From Methanobacteriota archaeon (GTDB taxonomy: Archaea > Halobacteriota > Methanomicrobia > Methanomicrobiales > Methanoculleaceae): DNA of 8,830 bases. The translations under genes were made by a program, and so were the position numbers. The DNA lies in contig JAEWMO010000119.1 in assembly GCA_023457135.1 (NCBI GenBank), forward strand, positions 1-8,830, written 5' to 3'. Position 1 is the first letter of the stretch; every line of letters begins with the position of its first letter. Positions 1 to 6,601 of this stretch are shown one piece after another. A model generated the notes under the pieces. That model searched no databases and was not told the DNA's origin. It saw only the letters and a list, made by a program, of their open reading frames with translations.

Positions 1-239
1 CCCGCACCCTCCCCGTCGTCGAGTCCGGCACCCGGGAGAGCGCGCTCTGCACCATCGCAAATGTCGGGACCGCACTGGAGACCCTGCGCGAGGTGCGCAA
101 GCACGTCCGCGGCGACCATAAGCGCCGCCTCGACAGCGTCGCGGTCATCCTCCGGGTGGTCGCGCTCGATGCCCAGGCGGCCTACGCGATCACCGACGAG
201 GAGGCCCGGGCCTTCATCAGGGAGTGCCGCTCACGGTGA
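1..239 (+). CDS. C-terminal end of an unrecognised protein (partial)
   Basis: An open frame runs in from the left edge (first full codon at base 3) and stops at TGA 237-239, giving about 78 residues. The codon choice (strong G/C third positions) matches the other genes. The visible part is mostly charged and looks alpha-helical, with a basic stretch (REVRKHVRGDHKRR) followed by LDSVAVILRVVALDAQAAYAITDEEARAFI. I see no membrane segment, metal motif or catalytic signature, and I do not recognise the family. It lies 98 bases before the lipid kinase on the same strand; a TATA-like box between them suggests that they are transcribed separately. The N-terminal part lies outside the window, so no function is proposed. 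Confidence 0.6.
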   Translation, partial: RTLPVVESGTRESALCTIANVGTALETLREVRKHVRGDHKRRLDSVAVILRVVALDAQAAYAITDEEARAFIRECRSR

Positions 240-303
240 GGCAGGGCAGCCCCACCGTCCTCCCCGGAAGGCGCGGCCCTCCGGCCCCCGGCCTGCATGC
301 AGA

Positions 304-313
304 GGGTTTAACC
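304..313 (+). promoter_or_regulatory. TATA-like box of the lipid kinase gene
   Basis: GGGTTTAACC is an A/T island in a very GC-rich stretch, about 28 bases before the ATG at 338. Archaeal TATA boxes centre about 25-27 bases before the transcription start, so the transcript would begin at or just before the ATG (leaderless). No Shine-Dalgarno sequence is seen before this ATG, which agrees. A perfect 10-base palindrome, CTGCATGCAG (293-302), lies directly upstream and may be a protein site or chance. Confidence 0.4.
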
Positions 314-337
314 GTATCCGCGCCAAGATCAGGCGCA

Positions 338-886
338 ATGAACGAGTCGCTCCGGCAGATCATCCACCTCGTCTTCGGCCTCGCGATCGCGGTATTCGTC
401 CTTGCCTTCGACCGCGAACTCGTCGTTGCCGCTCTCATGCTCGCCCTCTTTGTGGGGTTCATCCTCTCCGACGCCCTCTCGCGGGGCTACGCCATCCCGC
501 TCATCTCGGAGATCATCGCCAACCTCGAACGCCGGGACGCGGCGCCGGGCAAAGGAGCGCTCTTCTTTGCGCTCGGGGCCCTCTTCTGCCTCGTCTTCTT
601 CGACCAGGAGATCGTCTTCCTCGGCCTTGTCGTCCTCTCGCTCCTCGACAGCATCACCACCCTCGTCGGCGTCCGGTTCGGCAGGACCCGGATCTACAAC
701 CACAAGACGCTGGAGGGAACGGCGGCCGGGATCGCGGTGACGACAGCCGCCCTCTGCCTCTTCGTCCCGCCGGCGATCGCCCTCGCGACGGCCGCGACAG
801 CGGGCCTCACGGAACTCGCAAGTCCCGTCGATGACAACCTCGTCATCCCGGTCGCGGTCTGCCTCGTCCTCACGATGCTGGTATAA
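338..886 (+). CDS. Dolichol/phytol kinase family (SEC59/DGK1/VTE5-like) CTP-dependent lipid kinase, membrane protein
   Basis: This 182-residue polytopic membrane protein shows the landmarks of the CTP-dependent polyprenol/diacylglycerol kinase family. These are an N-terminal RQxxH (R6-H10, family RKxxH), a SLLDSITTLVG segment with D104, the KTLEG signature (residues 123-127, usually KSLEG) and a late E159...DDN (165-167) followed by P171. Hydrophobic segments fall at about 12-25, 28-45, 74-88, 91-108, 128-150 and 168-182. The family transfers phosphate from CTP to a membrane isoprenoid alcohol or diacylglycerol; in archaea a role with dolichol or other isoprenoid lipids is plausible, but the substrate cannot be read here. 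The ATG at 338 was chosen because an upstream GTG at 224 lies inside the preceding gene and would add a non-membrane, proline-rich leader, while the TATA-like box at 304-313 fits the ATG. The gene converges on the CDF gene with 37 bases between stops. Confidence 0.75.
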   Translation: MNESLRQIIHLVFGLAIAVFVLAFDRELVVAALMLALFVGFILSDALSRGYAIPLISEIIANLERRDAAPGKGALFFALGALFCLVFFDQEIVFLGLVVLSLLDSITTLVGVRFGRTRIYNHKTLEGTAAGIAVTTAALCLFVPPAIALATAATAGLTELASPVDDNLVIPVAVCLVLTMLV

Positions 887-923
887 CAGGCGCGGCGGCC
901 TTCGTACCGCTCCTCTTTCTCGC

Positions 924-1910
924 TTACTTCGTCCCGTGAGATACCGACCGGTCGCACTCCGGGCAGGCAACCATAGCAGCACAGACGGCGCAGTCCTCCC
1001 CGGTGCAGGGCTGGACCCGGACCGTGACGCTCGTCCGGGGGAACTCCCCCCGGAGATCGGCCTCCACCTGCTTCACGATGCCGTAAGCCTCCTCGATCGT
1101 CGCGGTCCGCGGGACGACCAGGTGCAGGTCCACGAACCGGTTCGGGCCCGACCGGCGGGTCCGGAGCCGGTGGAAACCGATCGCCTCCGTGCAGTGCCCC
1201 GTAATGATCTCCCGGATGCGCGCCTCCTCCCCGGGAGGAAGGCTCCGGTCGACGAGGTCCTCAAGCGACCGACGGATGAGGTCGAAGGCAGCCCGGAGGA
1301 TGATGACGGCGACCACGAGGGCGATGAGCGCGTCGAGAACGACCAGACCCGTCAGCTGGATCAGGACGAGCCCGGCCACGACCCCCGCAGAGGTGTAGAC
1401 GTCCGTCCGGAGGTGCCAGGCGTCGCTCTCGAGTGCGATCGACTCGGTCTGCTTCGCCACCTTCATCAGCCGGGAGGAGACGTAGAGGTTCACTCCTGCC
1501 GAGAGCAGCATGACGGCGATGCCGATACCGAGCCTCTCGACGTTCAGTGTCTCCTCACCGCCGAGAAGCGTCCCTGCCGCCTCGTTGATGATCAGGACGG
1601 CGGCCACCAGGATCAGGACGGCCTCAAGGAGGCCCGATATGCTCTCGTACTTCCCGTGCCCGAAGGTGTGGCACTCGTCGGGAGGCCGGGCAGACTGCCG
1701 GACCGAGAAGTAAGCGACGACCGCAGCGATCAGGTCGATCGCGGAGTGGATGGCTTCCGAGATGATCCCGACGGAACCGATAGAGATCCCGACCGCCAGT
1801 TTCGCCACGACGAGGAACGTGTTCGAGGCGACCGAGAGGCGTGCGGTCTTCTCTTTCAGCGCCCCGTCCTGATCCGGGGCATCCCGCTCTCCCGGAATGA
1901 CCGCTCCCAT
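924..1910 (-). CDS. Cation diffusion facilitator (CDF) family divalent-metal exporter with Cys-rich tail
   Basis: This 328-residue protein has six predicted membrane segments (about 28-48, 50-70, 93-110, 126-146, 173-188, 190-207) and a cytosolic ferredoxin-like C-terminal domain (about 212-300). The transport site shows HSAID in TM2 (H55, D59) and HLRTD in TM5 (H166, D170). This two-His/two-Asp set is typical of zinc-preferring CDFs of the CzcD/ZnT type, which export metal by proton antiport. A His/Cys cluster (C80, H81, H85) lies in the TM2-TM3 loop. The protein ends in an unusual tail with five cysteines (C302, C307, C310, C316, C319), which looks metal-binding. It lies downstream of pyruvate kinase on the same strand with a 69-base gap, and a BRE/TATA-like element there suggests its own promoter. 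The metal exported cannot be fixed from sequence; zinc is the default, and cobalt is possible given the neighbours. Confidence 0.9.
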   Translation of the reverse strand: MGAVIPGERDAPDQDGALKEKTARLSVASNTFLVVAKLAVGISIGSVGIISEAIHSAIDLIAAVVAYFSVRQSARPPDECHTFGHGKYESISGLLEAVLILVAAVLIINEAAGTLLGGEETLNVERLGIGIAVMLLSAGVNLYVSSRLMKVAKQTESIALESDAWHLRTDVYTSAGVVAGLVLIQLTGLVVLDALIALVVAVIILRAAFDLIRRSLEDLVDRSLPPGEEARIREIITGHCTEAIGFHRLRTRRSGPNRFVDLHLVVPRTATIEEAYGIVKQVEADLRGEFPRTSVTVRVQPCTGEDCAVCAAMVACPECDRSVSHGTK

Positions 1911-1936
1911 GATGGATGAGTGTTCGCACTCCGCCG

Positions 1937-1951
1937 GGATAGGGTTTTTCG
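1937..1951 (-). promoter_or_regulatory. Possible BRE/TATA element of the CDF gene
   Basis: On the minus strand the element reads CGAAAAACCCTATCC. The purine-rich CGAAAAA resembles an archaeal TFB recognition element, followed by a weak TATA-like CCCTATCC about 28-35 bases before the ATG at 1910. No convincing Shine-Dalgarno sequence precedes that ATG, which again suggests a leaderless or near-leaderless mRNA. The TATA part is poor, so this is tentative; read-through from pyruvate kinase is the alternative. Confidence 0.3.
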
Positions 1952-1979
1952 TCTCCCGGCGGCGGGAAGATGGCTCCCC

Positions 1980-3479
1980 TCAGTCGACGGTCAGGATGAT
2001 GAGCGAGTCCGTTCCCTCGCGGCCCGGCGAGACCCCCTCGGTCAGCACCACCTGCTCACCGGGCCGGATCAGTTCCGAATCCCGGATCGAGTCGAGTATC
2101 GCCCCATGCCAGTACTCCTTCTCGCTCCGGATCAGGAACGGGCAGACGCCGTAGGAGAACGCCAGGAACTTGAGGGTGCCCGGGTTCCGGGTGAAGGCAA
2201 GGATCCAGGCCTCGGGCTTGAACCGGGAGATGTTCCGGGGCGTGTTGCCCGCACGGGTCGGGGTCAGCACGAACCGGATGCCGAGCGCATCCAGCGCCTC
2301 GATGACATTCAAGGAGACGACGTCGTTGATGGTGATCTTCTCCCGGCCCTTCCCCACCCGGAAGTAGTCGAGCAGGTTGCACCCCGCCCCGACGGTTGCC
2401 CGCTTCTCCTCGGTCGAGCGGGCGATCTTTGACATCATCGCGACCGTCTCGACCGGATACTTCCCGATGGACGTCTCCTCCGAGAGCATGACGGCATCGG
2501 TCCCGTCAAGGATGGCGTTTGCGACATCGGTCACCTCCGCCCGGGTGGGTCGGATGTTGTCGGTCATCGACATCAGCATCTGGGTTGCGGTGATCACCGG
2601 TCGGCCGAGGATGTTGGCCTTCTGGATGATCCGCTTCTGCACCGAAGGAACCTCCTCGATGGGGATCTGGACGCCGAGGTCGCCCCGCGCGATCATGACG
2701 CCGTCAGCCTCCCGGAGGATCTCGTCGAGGTGCAGGAGCGCCTCCTGCCGCTCGATCTTTGCAATCACCCGGATGGACTTCCCCGACCGGCCCGCATGCT
2801 CCCTGGCTTTCCGGATATCCTCCGCTCGCTCGATGAAGGAGATGCTGAAGGTATCGAGCCCCTCGGCGAGCCCGAACTCGATGCACTCGAGATCCCGATC
2901 GGTCAGGGCACTGACCGCAAGGATCCCCCCGCCGCCCACGAGGCTCAGCCCCTTCCGCGAGAGAAGGGGGCCCCCGATAACCACCATAGCCCGGACATGG
3001 CTCTCGGTGACCTCGTCGACCCGGAGCTGGAGAAACCCGTCGCTGAGGAAGATGGTGCTCCCCGGCGAGACCAGCTGCGGAAACTGCTCGAAGTCGACGG
3101 GGATCAGGGAGAGATCGTCTGTCGCCGATGCGGGGACGAGGGTGACGGTCTCGCCCTTCTGGAGCATCATCGGCTCCCTGGCAAGGGCGCCGACCCGGAT
3201 CTTCGGGCCCGGCAGGTCGAGCAGTATCGTGATCGGGCGCCCGACATCGTCCGCGGCCGTCCGGATGTTCCGGATGTTCTCCCGGTGCTCGTCAAACGTC
3301 CCGTGGGAGAGGTTGAGCCGGGCGACGTTCATGCCTGCGAGGATCATCCGTGCGAGCGTCTCCCGGGAGCGGGATGCAGGCCCGATGGTACAGACAATCT
3401 TCGTTTTGTGGTCGGGCAGGGTCAACCGCTTCCTTCTTGCCTGCTCCGAGATCTGCTGCAGCACCTCTTCGAGCATCAT
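1980..3479 (-). CDS. pyk: Pyruvate kinase
   Basis: This 499-residue protein is close to the usual length of bacterial and archaeal pyruvate kinases. It makes pyruvate and ATP from phosphoenolpyruvate and ADP in the cytosol. It opens with TKIVCTIGPAS (26-36) and ARLNLSHG (53-60), which carries the Asn and Ser that help bind the monovalent cation. LDLPGPKIR (88-96) follows, then the B domain. The catalytic core follows with AKIERQEAL (Lys241, Glu243), MIARGDLG (262-269), ITATQML (296-302) and PTRAEVTDVANAILDG (311-326). The C-terminal domain (about 365-499) is complete. Differences from textbook enzymes are SEET where most have SGET, and QMLMSM for QMLESM. An ATG at 3477-3479 is chosen (a second one follows directly); a longer frame from a TTG at 3539 would begin upstream of the likely promoter. 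It lies between the cobalt importer and the CDF gene on the same strand with no obvious functional tie. Confidence 0.97.
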   Translation of the reverse strand: MMLEEVLQQISEQARRKRLTLPDHKTKIVCTIGPASRSRETLARMILAGMNVARLNLSHGTFDEHRENIRNIRTAADDVGRPITILLDLPGPKIRVGALAREPMMLQKGETVTLVPASATDDLSLIPVDFEQFPQLVSPGSTIFLSDGFLQLRVDEVTESHVRAMVVIGGPLLSRKGLSLVGGGGILAVSALTDRDLECIEFGLAEGLDTFSISFIERAEDIRKAREHAGRSGKSIRVIAKIERQEALLHLDEILREADGVMIARGDLGVQIPIEEVPSVQKRIIQKANILGRPVITATQMLMSMTDNIRPTRAEVTDVANAILDGTDAVMLSEETSIGKYPVETVAMMSKIARSTEEKRATVGAGCNLLDYFRVGKGREKITINDVVSLNVIEALDALGIRFVLTPTRAGNTPRNISRFKPEAWILAFTRNPGTLKFLAFSYGVCPFLIRSEKEYWHGAILDSIRDSELIRPGEQVVLTEGVSPGREGTDSLIILTVD

Positions 3480-3503
3480 ACTATTCTTCGGGTACCGGCA
3501 CCG

Positions 3504-3512
3504 GATTAACCT
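3504..3512 (-). promoter_or_regulatory. TATA-like box of the pyruvate kinase gene
   Basis: On the minus strand GGTTAATCC lies 25-33 bases before the ATG at 3479, the only A/T-rich island in the gap to cbiO. The spacing puts the transcription start at about the ATG. No Shine-Dalgarno sequence is present, consistent with a leaderless mRNA. Confidence 0.4.
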
Positions 3513-3534
3513 TCTCCCGGAGCCGTAACGGGAA

Positions 3535-3590
3535 GGCAAAGAAGAAGGGTGCAGGGAGAACCCGTCAATCCCGGCCGCCAGGCAGCCGGG
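3535..3590 (-). terminator. Likely terminator of the cbiMNQO operon
   Basis: Directly after the cbiO stop codon (3591-3593), the minus strand carries a perfect 6-base inverted repeat, CCCGGC/GCCGGG (3570-3575 and 3585-3590), with a 9-base loop. It is followed by a pyrimidine-rich run (CCCTTCTTCTTTGCCTTCC, about 3532-3550). Archaeal termination relies mainly on U-rich tracts; this one is interrupted by C residues, so strength is uncertain. It separates the importer operon from the pyruvate kinase promoter. Confidence 0.4.
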
Positions 3591-4796
3591 TTACTCCGGG
3601 ACACGCCCGCGGTCGGGCCCGCTGCTCCCCGGCTCCCCCACCGGGGTCACCGCGAGCGCCCGACCGCTCTCGGCGCTGTACTCTCCGATACGATGGTGGA
3701 CATGGTCGATCATCCCCCCCGTGGTGATGATGAGCGAGTTCTCCCCGATGAGGGCTTTTAAGATGCACTTGTCGATGACGCCGTAGGTGTAGTCGAGGAG
3801 GATCCGCTCGCGGTTGGCGAACTCCTTCGCGCGGGTGCCCATCGCCCCGACGTGATCGACCATCCCCTGCTCGACGAGCCACCGGATCGCGTCGCCGCCG
3901 GTCCGGTCGGCGTTGCAGAGGTAGATCGTGCCGGCTTCGTCCCCGACCGGAACATGACCGCGCAGCGTCCGCTCGATCCTGTCGGTGAACTCGAGCACGC
4001 TCTTTGGAGGAACTCCCCGGGGAATGACGCCCCGGAGACCGAGCTCGTTGTAGAGGTCGAGGAGCGCGGGGGGTTTCAGCCGGGCTGCCGCGAGGAGGGC
4101 GTGATCCGAGAAGACCTCCTCGGGCGGTCCGCGGGCAAGGACCCTGCCATGCTCCATCAGGATGACCGAGTCGGCCCAGCGGTAGGCGAGCTCGACGTCG
4201 TGCGTGGATATGAGCACCGTCCGGCCGCCGGAGGCGAGCTCGTCGAGGAGTTCCATCACCTCCTCGGAACTTGCGGGGTCGAGGGTATTGGTCGGTTCGT
4301 CGAAGACGAGGACCGCCGGCTCCATCGCGAGGATGCCGGCGATGGCGACCCGCTTCTTCTCGCCGCCGGAGAGGTGGTGGGGCGGCCGTTTCTCGTAGCC
4401 GTGGAGCCCCACGTAGCCGAGCGCGTCCCTGACCGCCCGCCGGACGGCCTCGGGAGGAAGGCCGAGGTTCACCGGCCCGAAGGCCACGTCCGCTTCGACG
4501 GTCGGGGCGATGATCTGAACGTCGGGATTCTGGAAGACAAAACCGACCCGGCGGCGGAGGTCCCGGAGGCTCCGGGTGTCGTAGGCGAGCGGCCGGCCGT
4601 CAAAGCGGACCACGCCTGAGGCAGGCCGGAGCATGCCGTTGAGCATCAGAAGAAGCGTCGATTTTCCGGCCCCGTTCGGGCCGACGAGCGCGGTCTTTGA
4701 ACCTGCGGCGATCCGGACGCTCACCCCGGAAAGGGCGGCGGGACCGTTCGGGTAGGCATAGGTGACGTTGTCGGTCTCAAGCAGTGGTGTCGTCAT
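3591..4796 (-). CDS. cbiO: Cobalt ECF transporter ATPase CbiO with C-terminal extension
   Basis: This is the ATP-hydrolysing subunit that powers the CbiMNQ cobalt importer at the inner face of the membrane. It has 401 residues, where most CbiO proteins have about 270-290. The ABC core is complete: Walker A GPNGAGKST (39-47), Q-loop FQN (Q89), LSGGEKKR signature (142-149), Walker B VLVFDEPT with Glu167, a D-loop reading NTLDP, and an STHD H-loop (H199). The core ends near residue 255 with the usual CbiO-type tail (KPPALLDLYNELGLRG). The remainder, about 257-401, is an extra region with a possible alpha/beta fold, two cysteines (C294, C344) and an HVHH motif (365-368); I do not recognise it. 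The ATG at 4796 overlaps the cbiQ stop as ATGA, and GGAGG lies 12 bases before it. The frame stays open to 5207, but that part is antiparallel noise inside cbiQ. Confidence 0.93.
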   Translation of the reverse strand: MTTPLLETDNVTYAYPNGPAALSGVSVRIAAGSKTALVGPNGAGKSTLLLMLNGMLRPASGVVRFDGRPLAYDTRSLRDLRRRVGFVFQNPDVQIIAPTVEADVAFGPVNLGLPPEAVRRAVRDALGYVGLHGYEKRPPHHLSGGEKKRVAIAGILAMEPAVLVFDEPTNTLDPASSEEVMELLDELASGGRTVLISTHDVELAYRWADSVILMEHGRVLARGPPEEVFSDHALLAAARLKPPALLDLYNELGLRGVIPRGVPPKSVLEFTDRIERTLRGHVPVGDEAGTIYLCNADRTGGDAIRWLVEQGMVDHVGAMGTRAKEFANRERILLDYTYGVIDKCILKALIGENSLIITTGGMIDHVHHRIGEYSAESGRALAVTPVGEPGSSGPDRGRVPE

Positions 4797-5569
4797 GCGA
4801 GTGCAATACCTCCGGTGGAGAGCGAGACGCCGAGGACGGCGCCGAGGTAGAAGAGGGCTGTTGCGAGGGCGGTGAGGGAGACCGGCCGGGCCTCGCCGGG
4901 GATGCCGAGCCTGCCGTCGTAGCCGCGCGCGTCCATCGCGAGGACCAGGGCTTCGCCGCTCTCCCAGGTCCGGAGGAAGAGTGCTCCGGCAAGCATCCCG
5001 AACGACTGCACCGATTCCCGGAATCGGCAGTAGCCGAGGCGCATCACCTGTGCGCGGTAGATCTGGCCGGCCTCCTCGATGAGGATGAAGATGAACCGGT
5101 AAGTGAGCATGGAAAGATCGATGAAGACCGCGGGCACCCGGAGCTTCCGGAGGATATCGAAGACCTCGGCCATCGGGGTCGTGAGCGCGATGAAGTAGAG
5201 CGAACACATTCCCCCGAAGACGCGGGCAAGGAGGAGGACGGCAAGGTCCGCGCCGCCGGCCGTGATCGCGAGGGGGAGACCGGGGACCTGGAGCAGCACC
5301 GCCCCGCCGGGGGTGATGAAGAGGACCACGGCGATGCTCATCGCGGCGAACGAGACCGGCACGAGAAGGAGCCGGGAATAAAACCGTACCGGGATCCCGG
5401 CAAGGATGAGGATCGCGGCGCTCATCGCGGCCGCGACCAGCAGGGGGGCGGCAGGGCCGGAGGATGAGACGCAGAGGAGGATGCTCGCAAGCCCGACAAG
5501 GAGTTTAAGGGCAGGGCTTGTCTGCCGCAGGCCGTTCGTCTGGGCGTAGTCTTCGAGCACCTCGTACAT
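4793..5569 (-). CDS. cbiQ: Cobalt ECF transporter transmembrane (T) subunit CbiQ
   Basis: This 258-residue membrane protein couples the CbiO ATPase to the CbiM/CbiN substrate-binding unit. Hydrophobic segments lie at about 20-35, 41-58, 66-86, 108-128, 148-165 and 232-250. The long cytoplasmic helical region (about 132-222) holds the coupling motifs of EcfT-type proteins: MRLG (176-179, where others have an Ala-Arg-Gly type motif) and the well-kept AMDARGYDG (211-219). The first coupling motif is therefore atypical. The ATG at 5569 was chosen over a TTG at 5605 because GAGGA (5577-5581) sits 7 bases before the ATG and MYEVLEDYA fits typical CbiQ starts. It lies 42 bases after the cbiN stop, and its own stop overlaps the cbiO start (ATGA), implying translational coupling. 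Confidence 0.92.
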   Translation of the reverse strand: MYEVLEDYAQTNGLRQTSPALKLLVGLASILLCVSSSGPAAPLLVAAAMSAAILILAGIPVRFYSRLLLVPVSFAAMSIAVVLFITPGGAVLLQVPGLPLAITAGGADLAVLLLARVFGGMCSLYFIALTTPMAEVFDILRKLRVPAVFIDLSMLTYRFIFILIEEAGQIYRAQVMRLGYCRFRESVQSFGMLAGALFLRTWESGEALVLAMDARGYDGRLGIPGEARPVSLTALATALFYLGAVLGVSLSTGGIALA

Positions 5570-5576
5570 TGTCTCG

Positions 5577-5581
5577 TCCTC
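5577..5581 (-). promoter_or_regulatory. Ribosome binding site of cbiQ (decides start)
   Basis: GAGGA on the minus strand lies 7 bases before the ATG at 5567-5569. It supports this ATG rather than the in-frame TTG at 5605, which has no such site. Confidence 0.6.
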
Positions 5582-5611
5582 TGTACCGGGTTTGCGGGAA
5601 TACAAGAAAAA

Positions 5612-5902
5612 TCAGGCGGTTTTCCTGCTGCCCCGCCAGTAGCCGAAGACATAGCCGATGATCACGGCACCGATGGCGGCCTGCAGGGCAAAGAGGAGCG
5701 ACTCGACCTCACCACTCGGGGGCGCCCAGAAGGGCTCCACCCACGGTTCGTAGCCCGAGGCCTCGATGAGCTCGGCGGCTTCACCGTCCGCCCCGCCCCA
5801 GGCCTCCTCCCCGGAAGCACGGAGCGCAGCGTCCTGCACGAGAAAGACCGCGGCAAAGACGATGATGAGTGCGGCGACTGCAAGTTCCATACCGTACTTC
5901 AT
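5612..5902 (-). CDS. cbiN: Cobalt ECF transporter small subunit CbiN
   Basis: This 96-residue protein has two membrane helices (about 7-23 and 67-88) joined by an extracytoplasmic loop. The loop carries the family signatures WGGADGEA (35-42) and YEPWVEPFWAPPSGEVES (51-68), running into LLFALQAAIGA (69-79) at the second helix, a very close match to CbiN. CbiN helps load Co2+ into CbiM; nickel systems often have NikN or NikL/NikK instead, so its presence favours cobalt. The start ATG overlaps the cbiM stop (ATGA). GGAGG at 5910-5914 lies 7 bases before it, inside the end of cbiM, so translation is both coupled and well primed. Confidence 0.95.
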   Translation of the reverse strand: MKYGMELAVAALIIVFAAVFLVQDAALRASGEEAWGGADGEAAELIEASGYEPWVEPFWAPPSGEVESLLFALQAAIGAVIIGYVFGYWRGSRKTA

Positions 5903-6591
5903 GCTGCGGCCTCCCGGAGTTTCGTGATGGTGCTCTCGGAGAGGAGGTTTAAGCGGGTGAGGATCTCGGGTTTGAGCTGGACGATGTACTTGAAGACCAG
6001 CGCGATGACTGCTCCTTCGACGATGGCGAGCGGGACCTGCGTGACGGCGAAGATCCCGGCGAAGGCAAGGAACGCCCCGGCAAAGCCGGTCGTTCCGGGG
6101 AAGGCGAGGGCGAGCTGGATCGACGTGACGACGTAGGTGGTGAGATCGGCAAGCGCCGCGGCGACGAAGACCGTGGCGTAGGTGTTTGCGCCCGCCCGGG
6201 TTCCGGCCTTGTAGATGAGGTAGGCGACGGCGGGGCCGGCGATCCCCATCGAGAAGACGTTCGCTCCGAGCGTCGTGAGCCCGCCGTGGGCAAGGAAGAC
6301 CGCCTGGAAGACGAGGACGATCAGGCCGAGGACGGCGGCGATGCAGGGGCCGAAGAGGACGCCGCCAAGCCCCGTCCCCGTCGGGTGGGAGCAGCTCCCG
6401 TTGAACGAGGGGAGTTTGAGCGAGGAGAGGACGAAGACGAACGCACCCGCGACTGCAAGGAGCGGCAAGGCTTCCCGCTTCTCCTGCACGAGTCTGTTGA
6501 GCTGATACAGTCCTATGATAATGAATGGCAGGGAAATGAGGAACCAGATCTCCCACCAGGGGCCGGGTAAGAATCCTTCCATGATATGCAT
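5899..6591 (-). CDS. cbiM: Cobalt ECF transporter substrate-capture subunit CbiM
   Basis: CbiM is the membrane S-component that binds the metal outside the cell. With the start at 6591 it has 230 residues and begins MHIMEGFLP. In the NikM/CbiM family the metal is held by the N-terminal amine, the residue-2 amide and His2 imidazole, plus a further His; here these are Met1/His2 and His69 in GSCSHPTGTGLG (66-76). Two earlier in-frame starts (GTG 6600, ATG 6597) would bury His2 at position 4 or 5 and break the site. GGTGA (6597-6601), 5 bases before the ATG at 6591, supports the same choice. The rest is hydrophobic, with GANVFSMGIAGP (109-120) and Q185-P187 in VTQVPLAIVEG as further family landmarks. 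It is the first gene of the operon and is divergent from cbiA. Confidence 0.95.
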   Translation of the reverse strand: MHIMEGFLPGPWWEIWFLISLPFIIIGLYQLNRLVQEKREALPLLAVAGAFVFVLSSLKLPSFNGSCSHPTGTGLGGVLFGPCIAAVLGLIVLVFQAVFLAHGGLTTLGANVFSMGIAGPAVAYLIYKAGTRAGANTYATVFVAAALADLTTYVVTSIQLALAFPGTTGFAGAFLAFAGIFAVTQVPLAIVEGAVIALVFKYIVQLKPEILTRLNLLSESTITKLREAAA

Positions 6592-6596
6592 GATCA

Positions 6597-6601
6597 TCAC
6601 C
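6597..6601 (-). promoter_or_regulatory. Ribosome binding site of cbiM (decides start)
   Basis: GGTGA on the minus strand lies 5 bases before the ATG at 6589-6591 and overlaps the alternative ATG at 6597. It supports the start that puts histidine at residue 2. Confidence 0.55.

Noticed and set aside
831..1919. Plus-strand open frame of 362 codons opposite the CDF gene
   Set aside because: Antisense to a conserved membrane protein; composition dominated by Asp, Arg, Glu and Pro with no domain seen.
1954..1967. Small hairpin TCCCG-GCGG-CGGGA after pyruvate kinase as a terminator
   Set aside because: No U-rich tract follows on the minus strand, and such short GC stems are common in this composition.
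2377..3528. Plus-strand open frame of 383 codons opposite pyruvate kinase
   Set aside because: Antisense to a complete, well-conserved gene; Ser/Arg-rich composition typical of a GC-rich shadow frame.
3480..3539. Longer pyruvate kinase starting at TTG 3539
   Set aside because: The added residues do not resemble the family and the start would lie upstream of the TATA-like box.
4797..5207. Extension of cbiO upstream of 4796 (frame stays open)
   Set aside because: Overlaps cbiQ in another frame, is His/Arg/Pro-rich, and the ABC domain starts right after the ATG at 4796.
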